The position numbers and the translations under genes are program-made. Shown one piece after another: positions 24,126 to 36,590 of a stretch of DNA of 64,000 nucleotides (positions are counted from its first letter, which is position 1; each line of letters opens with the position of its first letter). The stretch spans positions 8,205,017 to 8,269,016 of the forward strand of contig OX638134.1 of the NCBI GenBank assembly GCA_951804985.1. Reading direction: 5' to 3'. Source of the stretch: Dryomyza anilis (taxonomy: Eukaryota; Arthropoda; Insecta; Diptera; Dryomyzidae). The notes under the pieces are model-generated. The model saw nothing but the letters and a program-made list of their open reading frames with translations, did no database searches and was not told where the DNA came from.

Positions 24126-24660
24126 TGTTTTTTAGTTTTCGGGCTTTAACAAATGTTTAATTAGCGCACACAGATTATAATTAATTTTATTATTTCAATA
24201 GTTTTTTTTTATAAAGCTACAAATTACTAAAGTGTCATCGAGTTTATTACATTTTTCTGTTGCTATTTACAAGACACTAACAAATCTAATAATCTCTGTC
24301 TGCAAAGACACTAAAACGTCAAATCACTACAAAAACACCTAATAACAAACTAAGTCAATAAAATGTTTATTAACACCCAGACATAGTAAGTTTGACAGGA
24401 CACGCAAATACTTTGTGCAGGATAGACAAACACATCGAACAGCAACATGTCAACCAAGGTCTAACTGCTTTTATTATTTGGTGAGGGGTGGTTCTATGTA
24501 TAAGCTATAAAAATGTTTGACTGGCTTAGATATATTGACATTGAAACTTACTATAAAAATAGAAAAAAAGTATACAAAGTCGAAGTGAAAATTAAAATGA
24601 AATTAAAAATTCTTAAATAGAATAAATTTACGTAATTATTTTTTTTTAATGCTTTTTAAA
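24126..24660. other. Spacer splitting the 11-bp array
   Basis: About 535 bp of non-repetitive AT-rich DNA between two parts of the same 11-bp array. It could be inserted sequence, but I could not define terminal repeats. Confidence 0.5.
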
Positions 24661-26160
24661 TCATCTTAAAAATTAAATACTTTTCCAATACTTTTATAAT
24701 ACTTTTCTAATAATATTCTAATATTATTCCAATTCTTTTTTCAATACTTCTACAATATTTATGGAATTCTTTCTTAGTACTTTTTCAATACTTCTACAAT
24801 ACTTATGGAATACTTTCACAGTACTTTTACAATACATTTGCAATACTTTTCCAATACTTTTACAATATTTTTGCAATACTTTCACAATAATTTTACAGAA
24901 CTTTTATCGGACTTTTCCAATACTTTTTCAAAACCTTTCCAATACTTTTCCAATATTATTCCAATACTTTTCCAATGCTTTTCAAATACTATTACAATAT
25001 TTACACAATACTTTTACAAGCTTTTTAGAACACATTTAAAATCCCTAATTTAGAATACATTTTAAATCCACAAATATATTGCAACTATTTTACTATTCTT
25101 TTTCAATGCTATTACAATAATGTTTACAATACCCTTACAATCCATTTTTAGTTCTATTACAATAATTTAACAATTCTTTTCCAATTCATATCTAATTCTT
25201 TTTATTTATTTTCCATTGTTTTCCAATTCCTTTCCAATTATTATCCAATCATTTTCCAATTCTTTTCCAATTATTTTCGAATTTATTTCCATTCTTGTCC
25301 ATTTCATTTCCAATTCTTCAATACTTTTTTACAATACCTTAACAATATTTATACAATATTTATACAATACTTTTATAATCTTTTTAGAATTCATTAAAAA
25401 TTCTTTCGCTTATATATAACAATAATCCTAACAATACTGTTACAATACATTTCCAATTCTTTTACAATAATTTATAAATTATTTCGAATTCTTCTTTTGT
25501 ACATATTTTCCAATTCCTTTCTTATTATTTTCCAGGTCTTATCAAATTCTTTTAAATTTCTTTTCCAAATCTTTTCCAATTATATTCCAAATCTTTTCCA
25601 AATCTTTTCCAAGACTTTTCCAATTCTTTTCTAATTATTTTTGAATTTATTTCCATTTCTTGTCCACCTCTTTTTCAAATCATTTCCAATTCTTAACCAA
25701 TCTAATTCTTTTCAATTTCTTTTCCAATTGTTTTCTAATTATATTCCAATTATTTTCCAATCATTTTCCAATTCTTTTCTAAATATTTTGGAATTTATTT
25801 GCTTTTATTGTGCACTTCTTTTGCAATTTATTTCCAATTCTTATCCAATTATTTTTTAATTTATTTCCATTTCCTGTCCATTTCTTTTCCAATTCTTTTC
25901 CAATAATTTTCCAATTCTTATGCAATAATTTTCCATTCCTTCTCCAATACTTTCGGATTTTTTTCAAATTCTTTACCAATTCTTTTCCAATACTTTTGCA
26001 ATTCTATTTCAACTATTTTCCAATTCTTTTCCTATAATTTTCCAATTCTTTTCCTATAATTTTCCGATTCTTTTCCAATTCTTTCCTATAATTTTCCAAT
26101 TCTTTTCCAATTCTTTTCCAATACTTTTGTAATTCTTATACAATTCTTTTCCAACAATAT
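24661..26160 (+). repeat. 11-bp minisatellite, ACTTTTCCAAT, about 1.5 kb
   Basis: Units such as ACTTTTCCAAT, ACTTTTACAAT and TCTTTTCCAAT follow one another with an 11-bp step; between 24910 and 25020 ten successive units keep exact register. The right part (about 25200-26160) favours TTTTCCAATTC. Because 3 x 11 bases give 11 codons, frames stay open and encode repeating NTFPILFQYFS-like peptides (for example 24761-25053, 25641-26037). These are not genes. Confidence 0.94.
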
Positions 26161-27514
26161 TTACATTCTATTGATATTATTTTGTAATCATTTTACAACC
26201 ATTTAGAAACTGATTGCATTCGCCTTAATTTCTTTAATAATTCGAAAACAACTTTAAAAAACGGTTATACATCTACGAAATAAAATTAGTACATTTTTAG
26301 ATATTATATTTTCTGAAGAATGAATTTAAAATTTTTAAACTAACATAAAATCATTTTCTACAAAACATTTTCTAAACATTTTCCTTAAACCCCAACACAA
26401 TTTAATGATTAAGTCGTCTTTTGCTGTCAGCCCAAAATGGTCTTATCACAGCAGGATATCAAGATGCAGCTTTGGCGGCATCACTTAGCCGAAAGGATAT
26501 GCGCAATTGACTTTGGCAGTCATGTTGGCAATTTGCAGATATAGCAAAGAAGAAAAAAAAAAGAAAACAATTGAATCTCACAACACAGCAGGTTGTTTAT
26601 TTGGCGCTTTCAAATGTATTGTTGTTTTTTTCATACTTTTTTACTTTATTTTTCTTATACAGTTTCTATATTTTTAGTTAGTTTATTTATTTATTTTATA
26701 TTTTTCATTTGTTTTGCCATCATTTCATTGTGATTTTCTAATCTAATTTTTACGCTCTTGTTGCTCGCCGCTTGTTATTGCTGTCGTAATGTTATCCTGG
26801 CCATTATCCTTGCTGTGCCAGCGCAACAAAGTGTGCATTAAATGGCAAGAACCTCTTGTTACATTTCGTTTCCCTGCTGTGCTTATTCAACTACAACTCA
26901 TTCATTTACACATTCGTTCTTTCTTTCGTTCACAGCAATCGCAGCAGCATTTCTCTAAGGACACAGCCACACAGCAGGACAATCGTCCTTCTTTGGTTTC
27001 TTACGTTTCTTGCCATTTCATTTCACTTCATTCTATTTTATTTGCTGTCATTTTATTTTAGTGCTACAGCTACTCCTGCTGATGCTGCTGTTGATCCATG
27101 TGAGTGTTTTTCATTTTTCATAAAACAACATGTCCTGCACAAGGATACCGAAAAACTAAAAAGAAAAACCAAAGCGTATCATTTTCAGTATTTTACATCA
27201 TTTTTCTTTTGCCAAAAGTAGCTGCTCTTGTTCGTGTTGAATGGCTGTGTGATGTGGAATCCTCTTCCATCGCTGCGATATCCTGACAGCCAAGAACTTG
27301 ATTGTCATCAGCGGTGATGAGCTTAATTCCCGGGCGACACTTTTCGACCAGCAAATAAAGAAAAGCCAATTTTATGCACTCGCGTTTTGGCTACCAGCAA
27401 GAGGCGGGGTTTTTTTTATTATTCTTTATTCGAGGGAGGAGTAGAGTCCTATGTAGCAATAGTTGGCGCATAATATAGTGCGAATCATTAACGAAGCAGT
27501 GGCACAAAATGATT
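26161..27514. other. Intergenic with mixed-complexity island about 26400-27400
   Basis: Contains a moderately GC-rich, CAG/CAA-containing segment. Open frames of 60-121 codons on the plus strand (26789-27286) overlap each other in different frames and show no domain, so none is called. Confidence 0.5.
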
Positions 27515-28900
27515 AAATATTTTTCACTAAAAATTAAATTTTTTTACTAAAAATTCAATTTTTCTTTATAATTTTCACTATAATTCAATTTTTCACTACA
27601 AATTCAATTTTTCACTACAAATTCAATTTTTCACTAAAAAAAAATTCAAATTTTCACTAAAAAAAATCAAATTTTCACTAAAATTCAAATTTTCACTAAA
27701 AATTAAATTTTACATACAAATTTAATTTTTCATTAAGAATTCAATTTTTCACTACAATTTAAATTTTTCACTAAAAAAAATACAATTTTTCACTAAAAAT
27801 TAAAATTTTCAATAGAAATAAGATTTTTCAATAGAAATTAAATTTTTCACTAAAAAATTCAATTTTGACTAAAAGTTCAATTTTTCACTATAAATTCAAT
27901 TTTTATCTAAAATTCAATTTTTCACTATAAATTCAATTTTTAAATAAAAAATTCAATTTTTCACTAAAAAATTCAATTTTTGACTAAAAATTCAATTTTT
28001 CACTAAAAATTCAATTTTTGACTAAAAATTCAATTTTTCACTAAAAATTCAATTTTGACTAAAAATTCAATTTTTCACTAAAAATTCAATTTTTCACTAA
28101 AAATTCAAATTTTCACTAAAAATTCAATTTTTCACTAAAAATTCAATGTTTCACTAAAAATTCAATTTTTCACTAAAAATTCAAATTTTCACTAAAAATT
28201 AAATTTTTCACTAGAAATTCAATTTTTCACTAAAAATTCAATATTTAACTAAAAATTCAAATTTTCACTAAAAATTCATTTTTTCACTAAAAATTCAATT
28301 TTTCACTAAAAATTAAATTTTTCACTAAAAATTCAATTTTTCACTAAAAATTCAATTTTTCACTTAAAATTCAAATTTTGAGAAAAAATTCAATTTTTCA
28401 CTAAAAATTCAATTTTTCACTACAAATTCAATTTTTCATTTAAAATCATTTTCACATAAAAATTCAATTTTTCACTAAAAATACAATTTATCACTAAAAA
28501 TTCAATTTATCACTAAAAATTTAAATTTTTCACTAAAAATTCAAATTTTCACTAAAAATTCAATTTTTCACTAAAATTCGATTTTTCACTAAAAATTCAA
28601 TTTTTCACTAAAATTCAATTTTTCACTAAAAATTCAATTTTTCACTAAAAATTCAATTTTTCACTAAAAATTCAATTTTTCACAAAAAAAAAAACAAATT
28701 TTCACTAAAAATTCCATTTTTCATCAATATTAAATTTTTCACTTAAAATTCACATTTACACTAAAAATTCAATTGATCACTAAAAATTCAATTTTTCACT
28801 CAAAATATATTTTTTTCACTAAAAATTTAAGTTTTTCACTAAAAAAATGTCATTTCAATTTTTCTTTAAAAATTAAATTTTATACTAAATTTTTTTTTTC
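27515..28900 (+). repeat. 19-bp minisatellite array D, forward, about 70 units
   Basis: CACTAAAAATTCAATTTTT units with numerous indels, A-run expansions (up to 12 A at about 28684-28695) and GACTAAAAATT variants around 27960-28070. It is degenerate at both ends and most regular at 28040-28140 and 28560-28680. Confidence 0.94.
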
Positions 28901-30020
28901 ATAAAATTTTAAAATATTTGATATTTATCATTTTCACAATATTGTACAAAATTAATTTTGTCTTAATGAAGTCAATAAAGTCTCCTCTGACTTCTCACAC
29001 ACACGCTCAAAATGTAAAATATTCTTGCAATAACGCCTAAAAGCATGCAACACTAAAATACCAGTTAGCTCTCGCGCACATTTTATGCTCACGCGCGTAA
29101 GTAATGAAAATTCAGTGCCCAAAAAATAATATCACATTTATTATGCTGGCGTTTATTGCAGCAACGTTTAATGTTTGTGCGCTCAAACCATAGATAATAC
29201 TATTCACAGGACCTTGCATTCCGTTGTGCCACCAAACAATGACCTACTCCCCACTGTCATTTGTTATATGGCTCTCGTTGGTCGACATCGTACTCGTTCT
29301 CGTCCTCATGTTGACCATGTTCGTCATGGTCTGCTTTATTACTCGATGTCCGTTTAATGTTCATTACATTTATATTTTGTTTATTTCATTTCAGTCCATA
29401 CCATTTCTACGTAACGTCTAATCGTTGTGCATTGTCGACTTTGGCGCTACTTTTTATCTACCTCTTGTTTTACTCTATCTATTTCTTGTTTTGCTGTTAG
29501 TCATGAGTTGCATTTTTTTTATTAAAGAGTGCAGTGTTATTGCGCTTCACTACTAATTCTTATTCAAACTGTTTTTCTTTTTCCTAAAATGTAGCGTTTT
29601 TCTACTTCATGGTCGTCTTTTGAATTAATTTATTTTCCTCGTCTCGCATGTGAAAAATGAGCACGATTTCGTATTTTATAAACACATTTCATTCCAACTG
29701 TTTCTTAATTCAGTTTCAAGCAAGTAAAGTGAATTTATTGTTTAATAAAATTTACGAAATATCATAGTGCAAAGAAAATTTAATAATATTATTTGTGGGT
29801 TTTTATATATATTTTTTTTTTACTTTTTAGTCATTTGATTACTAGAGTTTTTGTAATTCTCTATTTGCTGTTTGTGTAAAATTTTATAATTTGGCTTTTT
29901 TATTTTTATTTTCTTCTGAAAATAAGTTGTACATGTTTTTATTTTAGATTATAAGGCTAATGGCAAATTTTATCAAACGTAAGTTCTTTCAAATTTCATG
30001 AACAATGTAAGTTACAAAAT
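28901..30020. other. Intergenic, GC-richer island about 28980-29460
   Basis: An island of mixed sequence followed by T-rich DNA. Two overlapping frames (29175-29421) have no domain support. No RNA gene seen. Confidence 0.5.
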
Positions 30021-30430
30021 TTATAGTGTGGTGAGTTTTAAGTGTGGTGGGTTTTAGTGTGGTGAGTTTTAAGTGTGGTGAGTTTTAAGTGTGGTGAGTT
30101 TTAAGTGTGGTGAGTTTTAAGTGTGGTGGGTTTTGTGGTGGGTTTTAGTGTAGTGAGTTATTGCGTGGTAAGTTTTCAGTGTGATGAACTTTTAATGTGA
30201 TGAGTTTTTAAGTGTGGTGAGTTTCAAGTGTGGTGAGATTTAAGTGTGATGATTTTCAAGTATGGTGAGATTCAAGTGTGGTAAGTTCTTAGTGTAGAGA
30301 TTATTAGTATAGAGAGTTATTAGTGTAGAGAGTTATTAGTGTAGTAATTATTTAATATGGTGAGTTTTAAGTGAGGTGAATTTATAGTGTGATAAGTTTT
30401 TAGTGCGGTGACTTTTAATGGCTGTGAATT
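30021..30430 (+). repeat. 16-bp minisatellite GTGTGGTGAGTTTTAA, locus 1
   Basis: Clear 16-bp periodicity at 30030-30150, becoming degenerate to 30430 with units such as AGTGTAGAGAGTTATT. Further loci of the same family, all on the same strand, lie at 45.37, 50.48 and 61.43 kb. Confidence 0.93.
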
Positions 30431-31672
30431 TTTGCTCCTTAAGATTTCAACTTCTCGAGTGGTAATTGGTTAGGCTGATTTCGCATCCGTCCGTGATCAG
30501 AATATGATAACGCATCCCTATCAAAGGTCGGGAACAGGATCGACTAGGATAATACTAATATCAAATCCACGTAAGGCAGTCTGATTCATCCTTGATATAA
30601 AACCTACTTAATTGAAACTGATCTGACAATTATGAAAAAAAACCTGATTGGAAATCGTATTATTTTGAAATGATTGAGATGTTTTTAAAAACCTTTTATA
30701 ATAAAATTGGGTAACAAAATTATTCTCATAAAATAAAATAAAATGCATAAGAAATACCAATTCTGAATATTTTTAAAATATTGAATGATTTTTGTCATTG
30801 CAAAAGTTATTGAGATAACATTGTGATTTTCAAAGAGTTGGACTTTGGTAAAAGCAGTTGCATAATAATTTAAATAAGGATCAAATTATGATCAGAAAGC
30901 ATGGTCAGGCAACCTGATCAGGATAACAATTTCAAATTGCATCATGTTTTGAATCAGATACTAATGTGGAAACCTTATTTAATCAGACAAATGATTGCAT
31001 TGCAATTAAACTAAATGTCTACTCTGGTATTTGTGGTGACTTTAAAGTTTGATAATTTATGGAATGGTGCACTAAAAATGTAAAGTGTCATCTATTTCAT
31101 GCAGAGATTCTCAGACAACAGAAAATATGTACTTTTCATACACAAATACAAACTTACCTTACTGTACTTCGCGGTGTCGCTCCATTTAAAAGCAAAATCT
31201 AAAATAAATATATAAATACAAAATTAAAAAATTGCAAATAAAATATTATTTTTTTATATTCAAAAGAAAAACTAAAATAAAAAACAGAATAATATTTAAC
31301 GTAATTGTACCATCTCCGTTACCTGAACCTAAATCCGTCATTTCAGTTTTTATTTTTTTATGTTTGATGAGGTGATCTGTAAACTTTAGTTCAAATAGAT
31401 TTTAGATTTAGGAGATTTTTTTCATGTATTTTGATTATCAGCGACGATTAGAAAAACCTTTTGAATTTTTGTAATTCTCGACTAATCGTAAAATATTGGT
31501 TTTAAAATCATTTCATTCTTTAAAATATGCGTGAACCGTTCACTTTATAAAAAAAATATGAAATTATTGTCTATTTTATGACTTACGTAATAATTCAAAA
31601 ACTTGAGGCAATCTGAAAAAACTCAGTATGAGGTCATCATTAGAATCTTGAAATCCATCACGGATAATTTTT
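30431..31672. other. Intergenic, possible unclassified old transposon sequence
   Basis: AT-rich, with several CTGATC/CTGATT-containing segments (for example near 30490, 30580, 30640 and 30910) that hint at a decayed repeat, but no definable ends or coding sequence. No gene called. Confidence 0.4.
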
Positions 31673-32324
31673 ATACCCTACACTAAGAGTGAAAGGGTAT
31701 ATTCAGTTTGGTACGCCGTTTGTAACACCCAGAAGGAAGCATCTCCGGTATGGAAAAGTATATATATTCCTGATCAGCATGACCTTTTGAGTCGATTTAG
31801 CGATGTCCGTCCGTCTGTCCGTCTGTCCGTCTGTCTGTCTGTCCGTCTGTCTGTCCGTCTGTCCGTCTGTCTGTCTGTCTGTTGAAATCCCTACTACTTT
31901 TAAAATTGAAGAGCTAGATAAATGAAACTTATAACTTAGATTACTAATATACCTACGCTGTATGTGCGAAAAAATTGGCGAGATCGGTCCATTGTGACCT
32001 ATGATCCGACCACTTATGTTCAAATACCTCATATAAAATGTACATAAAATGATCAATTCTTACGTATACGTGCTTAGGTAAACTTTTTGGTCAAATATAT
32101 ATTGATGTCATGCTCAAATACATGATAATAATGTTTTCCGGCGAAAAGACTTGTGGTTCACAAAAAAAAAATCGAAATTCGGTACACCTACCCATTTGTA
32201 AATATGGGTATCAAATAAATGGAAATTCTTCAACGATTGAATGTTTGTAGTTATTTTCAGGATTCGTATACCCTGGTGACCTATATATCACTTTGAATGG
32301 TAACCACACATATGTGTAGGGTAT
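31673..32324 (+). mobile_element. Non-autonomous element of about 650 bp with 11-bp terminal inverted repeats
   Basis: Begins ATACCCTACAC (31673-31683) and ends GTGTAGGGTAT (32314-32324), an exact 11-bp inverted repeat. Inside, from left to right, are AAAGGGTATATTCAG, GTAACACCCAGAAGGAAGC, TATATATTCCTGATCAGCATG, GAGTCGATTTAGC, a GTCC/GTCT tetranucleotide array and ATCGAAATTCGGTACACC. I recall this order from dispersed repeats common in fly intergenic DNA, but cannot name the family from sequence alone. The minus-strand frame at 31703-32056 is a by-product of the array. Confidence 0.68.
31807..31881 (+). repeat. (GTCC/GTCT)n tetranucleotide microsatellite inside the element
   Basis: About 18 tetranucleotides mixing GTCC and GTCT. 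It lies at the position where the related copy at 32.8 kb has only a short GTCTGTC, so it expanded within this copy. Confidence 0.95.
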
Positions 32325-32812
32325 TTATAGTCGGCTTAGACCGACTATAATTTTGATAATCCTAACTATCATAATTACACCTACTTTAAAATTTCCCATG
32401 TGATCTAACCTTCCCAACTGGTTTTTTGTTGTGCTCTGTTATTAATTAACAATTAGTGAAAAAAATCCCCATTAATAAATTAATCAGAAAATAATGACAG
32501 AAACATTGTAATTAATAGATTAATCGCACAGCGCCAAATAGCATAAAATACATTTTTGAGTTTTAATATTAAATGCACACACCTGTAAATCGCATACATT
32601 TTAATGACTTTTGGATTTTTGTGTGACTATTTTGATTAATAAGCACAGTGAACATTGCAACGAACGATATCCCATAAATCCACAAAACGAATACAATCGT
32701 TTTCACCTTTTTATATTATGATCGACAACAGTATTCCAAAAATAATTATATTTGTTGCTGTTGTAAGAAGTTACGTTGAAACAAATCGTAAAGAAATTGT
32801 AATTCTATATTT
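32325..32812. other. Spacer with an 8-9-bp hairpin at its left edge
   Basis: Just outside the terminal repeat the sequence ATAGTCGG...CCGACTAT forms a short hairpin at about 32327-32349. It may belong to the mobile element. The rest is AT-rich with no gene. Confidence 0.5.
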
Positions 32813-33020
32813 TAACCCTATAATAAACATTAAATGGTATAGTACTTCTTTTGGTCATCCGTTTGAAACACCAAGAAGAGGAGTGTCTGGTATGGAATCA
32901 GTATGAATCAGCGTAACCTCTTGAGTCGAAGTAGCGCTGTGCGTCTGTCTAATGAAATCACAGACAAACCAGAAGAGCTAGTTCGATGAAACTCCGCAGT
33001 TTGATTACTTACACTAGATT
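32813..33020 (+). mobile_element. Diverged 5' fragment of the same repeat family as 31673-32324
   Basis: Matches the start of the element in order: AACCCTATAATAAACATTAAATGG, CCGTTTGAAACACCAAGAAGAGG, GTCTGGTATGGAA, GAATCAGCGTAACCTCTTGAGTCGA, GTGCGTCTGTC, GAAGAGCTAG and TGATTACTTACAC. The right half is missing and the CT-rich array begins about 45 bp beyond. It is clearly older than the copy to its left. Confidence 0.68.
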
Positions 33021-33065
33021 ACTTTCACTATTAATTTATTGATAGTCGATTTTGACATAAGCTGG

Positions 33066-34840
33066 AATCAGTTAGTCGGTTACCCCATTTTCTCTTCTTT
33101 CTATCCATCCAATCATTCCTCTTATTCCTCCCCTTCCTCTCTCCTTCCTCTCTCCTTCCACTCTCCTTCCTCTCTCCTTTCTCTCTCCATACGCTCTCCT
33201 GCTTTCTCCTTCCTCTCTCCTCTCCTTCCTTCCAATCATTCCTCCCCTTCCTCTCTCCTTCCACTCTCCTTCCTCTCACCTTTCTCTCTCCATCCGCTCT
33301 CCATCCGCTCTCCTGCTTTCTCCTTCCTTCCTCTCTCCTTCCTATCTCCTTCCACTCTACTTCCTCTCTCCTTCCTGTCTCTTTCCTGTCTCCTTCCACT
33401 TTCCTTCCTCTCTCCTTCCTCTCTCCTTCCTCTCTCTTTCCTCTCTCCTTCCTATCTCCTTCCTCTCTCCTTCCTCTCTCCTTCCTCTCTCCTTCCTCTC
33501 TCCTTCCTCTCTCCTTCTTATCTCCTTCCTCTCTCCTTCCTCTCTCCTTCCTCTCTCCTTCCTCTCTCCTTCCTCTCTCCTTCCTCTCTCCTTCCTCTCT
33601 CCTTCCTCTCTCCTTCCTCTCTCCTTCCTCTCTCCTTCCTCTCTCCTTCCTCTCTCCTTCCTCTCTCTTTCCTCTCTTATGCCACTCTCCTACCTCCCCT
33701 TCCTCTCCTTCCTCTCTCCTTCCTGTCTCTTTCCTGTCTCCTTCTACTTTCCTTCCTCTCTCCTTCCTCTCTCCTTCCTCTCTCCTTCCTCTCTCCTTCC
33801 TCTCTCCTTCCTCTCACCTTCCTCTCTCCTTCCTCTCTCCTTCCTCTCTCCTTCCTCTCTCCTTCCTCTCTCCTTCCTCTCTCCTTCCTCTCTCCTTCCT
33901 CTCTCCTTCCTCTCTCCTTCCTCTCTCCTTCCTCTCTCCTTCCTCTCTCCTTCCTGTCTCTTTCCTGTCTCCTTCCACTTTCCTTCCTCTCTCTTTCCTC
34001 TCTTATGCCTCTCTTTATCCTCTCTCCTTCCTCTCCTTCCTCTCTCCTTCCTCTCTGCTTCCTCTCTCCTTCCTCTCTCCTTCCTCTCTCCTTCCTCTCT
34101 GCTTCCTCTCTCCTTCCTCTCTCCTTCCTTTCTCCTTCCTCTCTCCTTCCTCTCTCCTTCCTCTCTCCTTCCTATCTCCTTCCTCTCTCCTTCCTCTCTC
34201 CTTCCTCTCTCCTTCCTCTCTCCTTCCTCTCTCATTCCTCTCTCATTCCTCTCTCCTTCCTATCTCCTTCCTCTCTCCTTCCTCTCTCCTTCCTCTCTCC
34301 TTCCTCTCTCCTTCCTCTCTCCTTCCTCTCTCCTTCCTCTCTCCTTCCTCTCTCCTTCCTCTCTCCTTCCTCTCTCCTTCCTCTCTCCTTCCTATCTCCT
34401 TCCTCTCTCCTTCCTCTCTCCTTCCTCTCTCCTTCCTCTCTCCTTCCTCTCTCCTTCCTCTCTCCTTCCTCTCTTCTTCCTCTCTTCTTCCTCTATCCTC
34501 TATCTTCCTCTCTCCTTCGTGTCTCATTCCACTCTCCTTCCTCTCTCCTTCCTGTCTCCTTCCTGTCTCCTTCCACTTTCCTTTCACTCTCCTTCCGCTT
34601 TCCTTCCACTCTCCTTACTGTCTCCTTCCTCTCTATTTCCTCTCTCTTTCCTCACTCCTCACTCCTTACTCTCTCCTTACTCTCACCTTCCTCTTTCCTT
34701 CCTCTTTCCTTCCTCTCTCCTTCCTTTCTCCTTTCTCTCCTTCATGTCTCATTCCTGTCTCCTCCTCTCTCTTTCCTTTCTCCTTCCTCTTTCCTTCATG
34801 TTCTTCCTTTCCTTCCTCTCCTTCCTCACCCTTCTCTCCT
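33066..34840 (+). repeat. Polypyrimidine 11-bp minisatellite CCTTCCTCTCT, about 1.78 kb
   Basis: About 160 units of CCTTCCTCTCT, nearly perfect at 33410-33660, 33750-33950 and 34040-34470. The plus strand is almost pure pyrimidine. The unit has no stop in any frame on the plus strand, so frames of 626 and 494 codons arise, plus 114-163-codon frames on the minus strand. None is a gene. Subblocks carrying CCTGTCTCTTTCCTGTCTCC recur near 33375, 33722 and 33952, indicating segmental duplication inside the array. Confidence 0.97.
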
Positions 34841-36414
34841 TCTTCTCATCTTTGCTTTCGACGAGGGAGATCAAATTCGTTTCGAAGAGCGCGTTTCTCC
34901 GCAGCTGCCCAGTTTATGACGTTGGCATACCAGTCGAGTACATTGAATGGACGCTTATATTTTTTCTTAATATTCTCTCCTATAATTCTTACCTTCCTCT
35001 TCTTCCTTTACGTCTTTCACTTCCTCTTATACCATTTATTTTTCCTCTTCATCCCCTTCATTGTTATCTTGAACACATTTTCGATTTTATGAATCTTTTG
35101 TCTTTATTGTCTCTTTTGCCACCCTTGCTGTTGCTGCCCTATCTATGTTGTAGCTTCCGATAAAAACTCTAGCCGGAAGTTCGGTGTTAACAAAACTTCA
35201 CAATAATTTGATACCCTTGCAATGGACTTTGTTTCCCGGAGTTGCTACTGCAAACGACGGCGTCGCGTCATTACGTCCGCTGCTGTTGTTCCCACTATTG
35301 TTGCCGTTTTACTATGAGTCGTATCCTTATTCTGCTGCTGCTCCTGCTCCTGCTGCGTCCAAGGATAACCATAAATACATATTTTGTCAGCTCGGTGCAG
35401 AGCAAGTGCCTTAATATCTTCCGCATGTCGTTTGCTTATCTGGCCAAAAGTATTACGTCGTCCGTCTCTTGCGCTTCGTCTCCGACTACTTCCGGCAGGA
35501 TAACTGCACATTATACTTGCCCTTCAACCGCCACCAACAGTACAAAGCATATAATACGCAAAATAAACGAAACAGCAATGATTACGGCTCACACTCCGTA
35601 TAGTATTTTTTTTCTTTTATCTTTTCTTTTTTTTAGTTTATTTTGTTATTTTTATTTGTTTTCAGCTCCATTTTTGCTCCATTTTGAGTGCCATCTTTGC
35701 GCTGCAATGAGGCGGAAATAAATTGCTTTGACGTTCGTCCTGCATCCTGTGTCCTGCGACAACTTAAGCAAATAGAAAAATAAGTTGCTGCGTACTCATT
35801 ATCGCATTAGTCAGGCAAAGAGCAGGGGGCGGGACTCGAAAAACCGTCTGAAATGTTGAAGCAGAACGTGGAGGAGTAGCAAAACAAGTGGTAGGCGCTA
35901 AAGTGCTTCAAGACGAAGAGTGTCAGAAATGTTGACATTAAGCAGTAGAACGAACTAATAGTAGAAGTATAAAAAGTTGGGGCGCCGCCAAAGAAGTTGA
36001 AGTATATTAGTCTCGCTGGCGTTACGAAATGGACAAATTGTAGATAAGCCATGAAATGGCGGCGTTGATGCGTTGTAAATGTTCCGCGAATACAGCTTAT
36101 TTGTCTTTATTTATATTAAATACAAAAGATTAAAAGAGGCGTTTTTTTATGATGATTTCAAAGTCATTAAAAAAAGGCAAAACATTTTGGGATAGCTTCA
36201 AAAGTTTTGAGATCTCTAAACTGTCGGCGTTTTTTTGTGATAATATTTGATAATATAATGATAATATTTATGTTCTTTTAGTTAATAATTAATTTTCTAT
36301 AGTTTTGGAACAGAAGTTATTTATTTAATCATTTAAACATATCCCACACCAAAATCACGCAGTTATGAAAGGTTAGAAAAATTTTAAAATATGGTAATGT
36401 TGATAGTTGTTGTA
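34841..36414. other. Intergenic; GC-richer island about 35150-35900
   Basis: A GCTGCTGCT/CCTGCT-containing island with moderate GC, then AT-rich DNA from 36060. Overlapping frames on both strands (35184-35721, 35807-36052) have no recognisable domains. An island like this can be an untranslated exon or enhancer, but I see nothing decisive. Confidence 0.45.
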
Positions 36415-36590
36415 ATTAAGTTATTAAGAACTTTCAATTGAGTACCAATATGTAGTAAAAGGTTTGGGTGTACCGAATTTCGATATTTTTTTAGTGTACT
36501 TGATCACAAACTTAAACAGTTTGTTTACTTTGGTCAGTATAAAGCAAAAATCAATCTACGTTTTATATGGGGTAGTACTTTGTACATGTT
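36415..36590 (-). mobile_element. Inverted partial copy of the 31673-32324 repeat family
   Basis: Read on the minus strand, this matches the right half of the element: TACCCCATATAAAA, AAATATCGAAATTCGGTACACC and TACTCAATTGAAAG, in the order found at about 32028-32240 (ACCTCATATAAAA, AAAAATCGAAATTCGGTACACC). Ends are not preserved. Confidence 0.62.

Noticed and set aside
24761..26037. Several Asn/Phe/Leu-rich frames of 65-92 codons
   Set aside because: They lie wholly inside the ACTTTTCCAAT 11-bp array and repeat with the array.
31703..32056. 117-codon minus-strand frame with Thr-Asp-Arg-Gln repeats
   Set aside because: The repeats are the GTCC/GTCT microsatellite inside a non-coding mobile element.
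33039..35163. Open frames of 626 and 494 codons on the plus strand and 114-163-codon frames on the minus strand
   Set aside because: They are read-throughs of the stop-free CCTTCCTCTCT array. An 11-bp unit cycles through all three frames, so the peptides repeat every 11 residues with no independent protein features.
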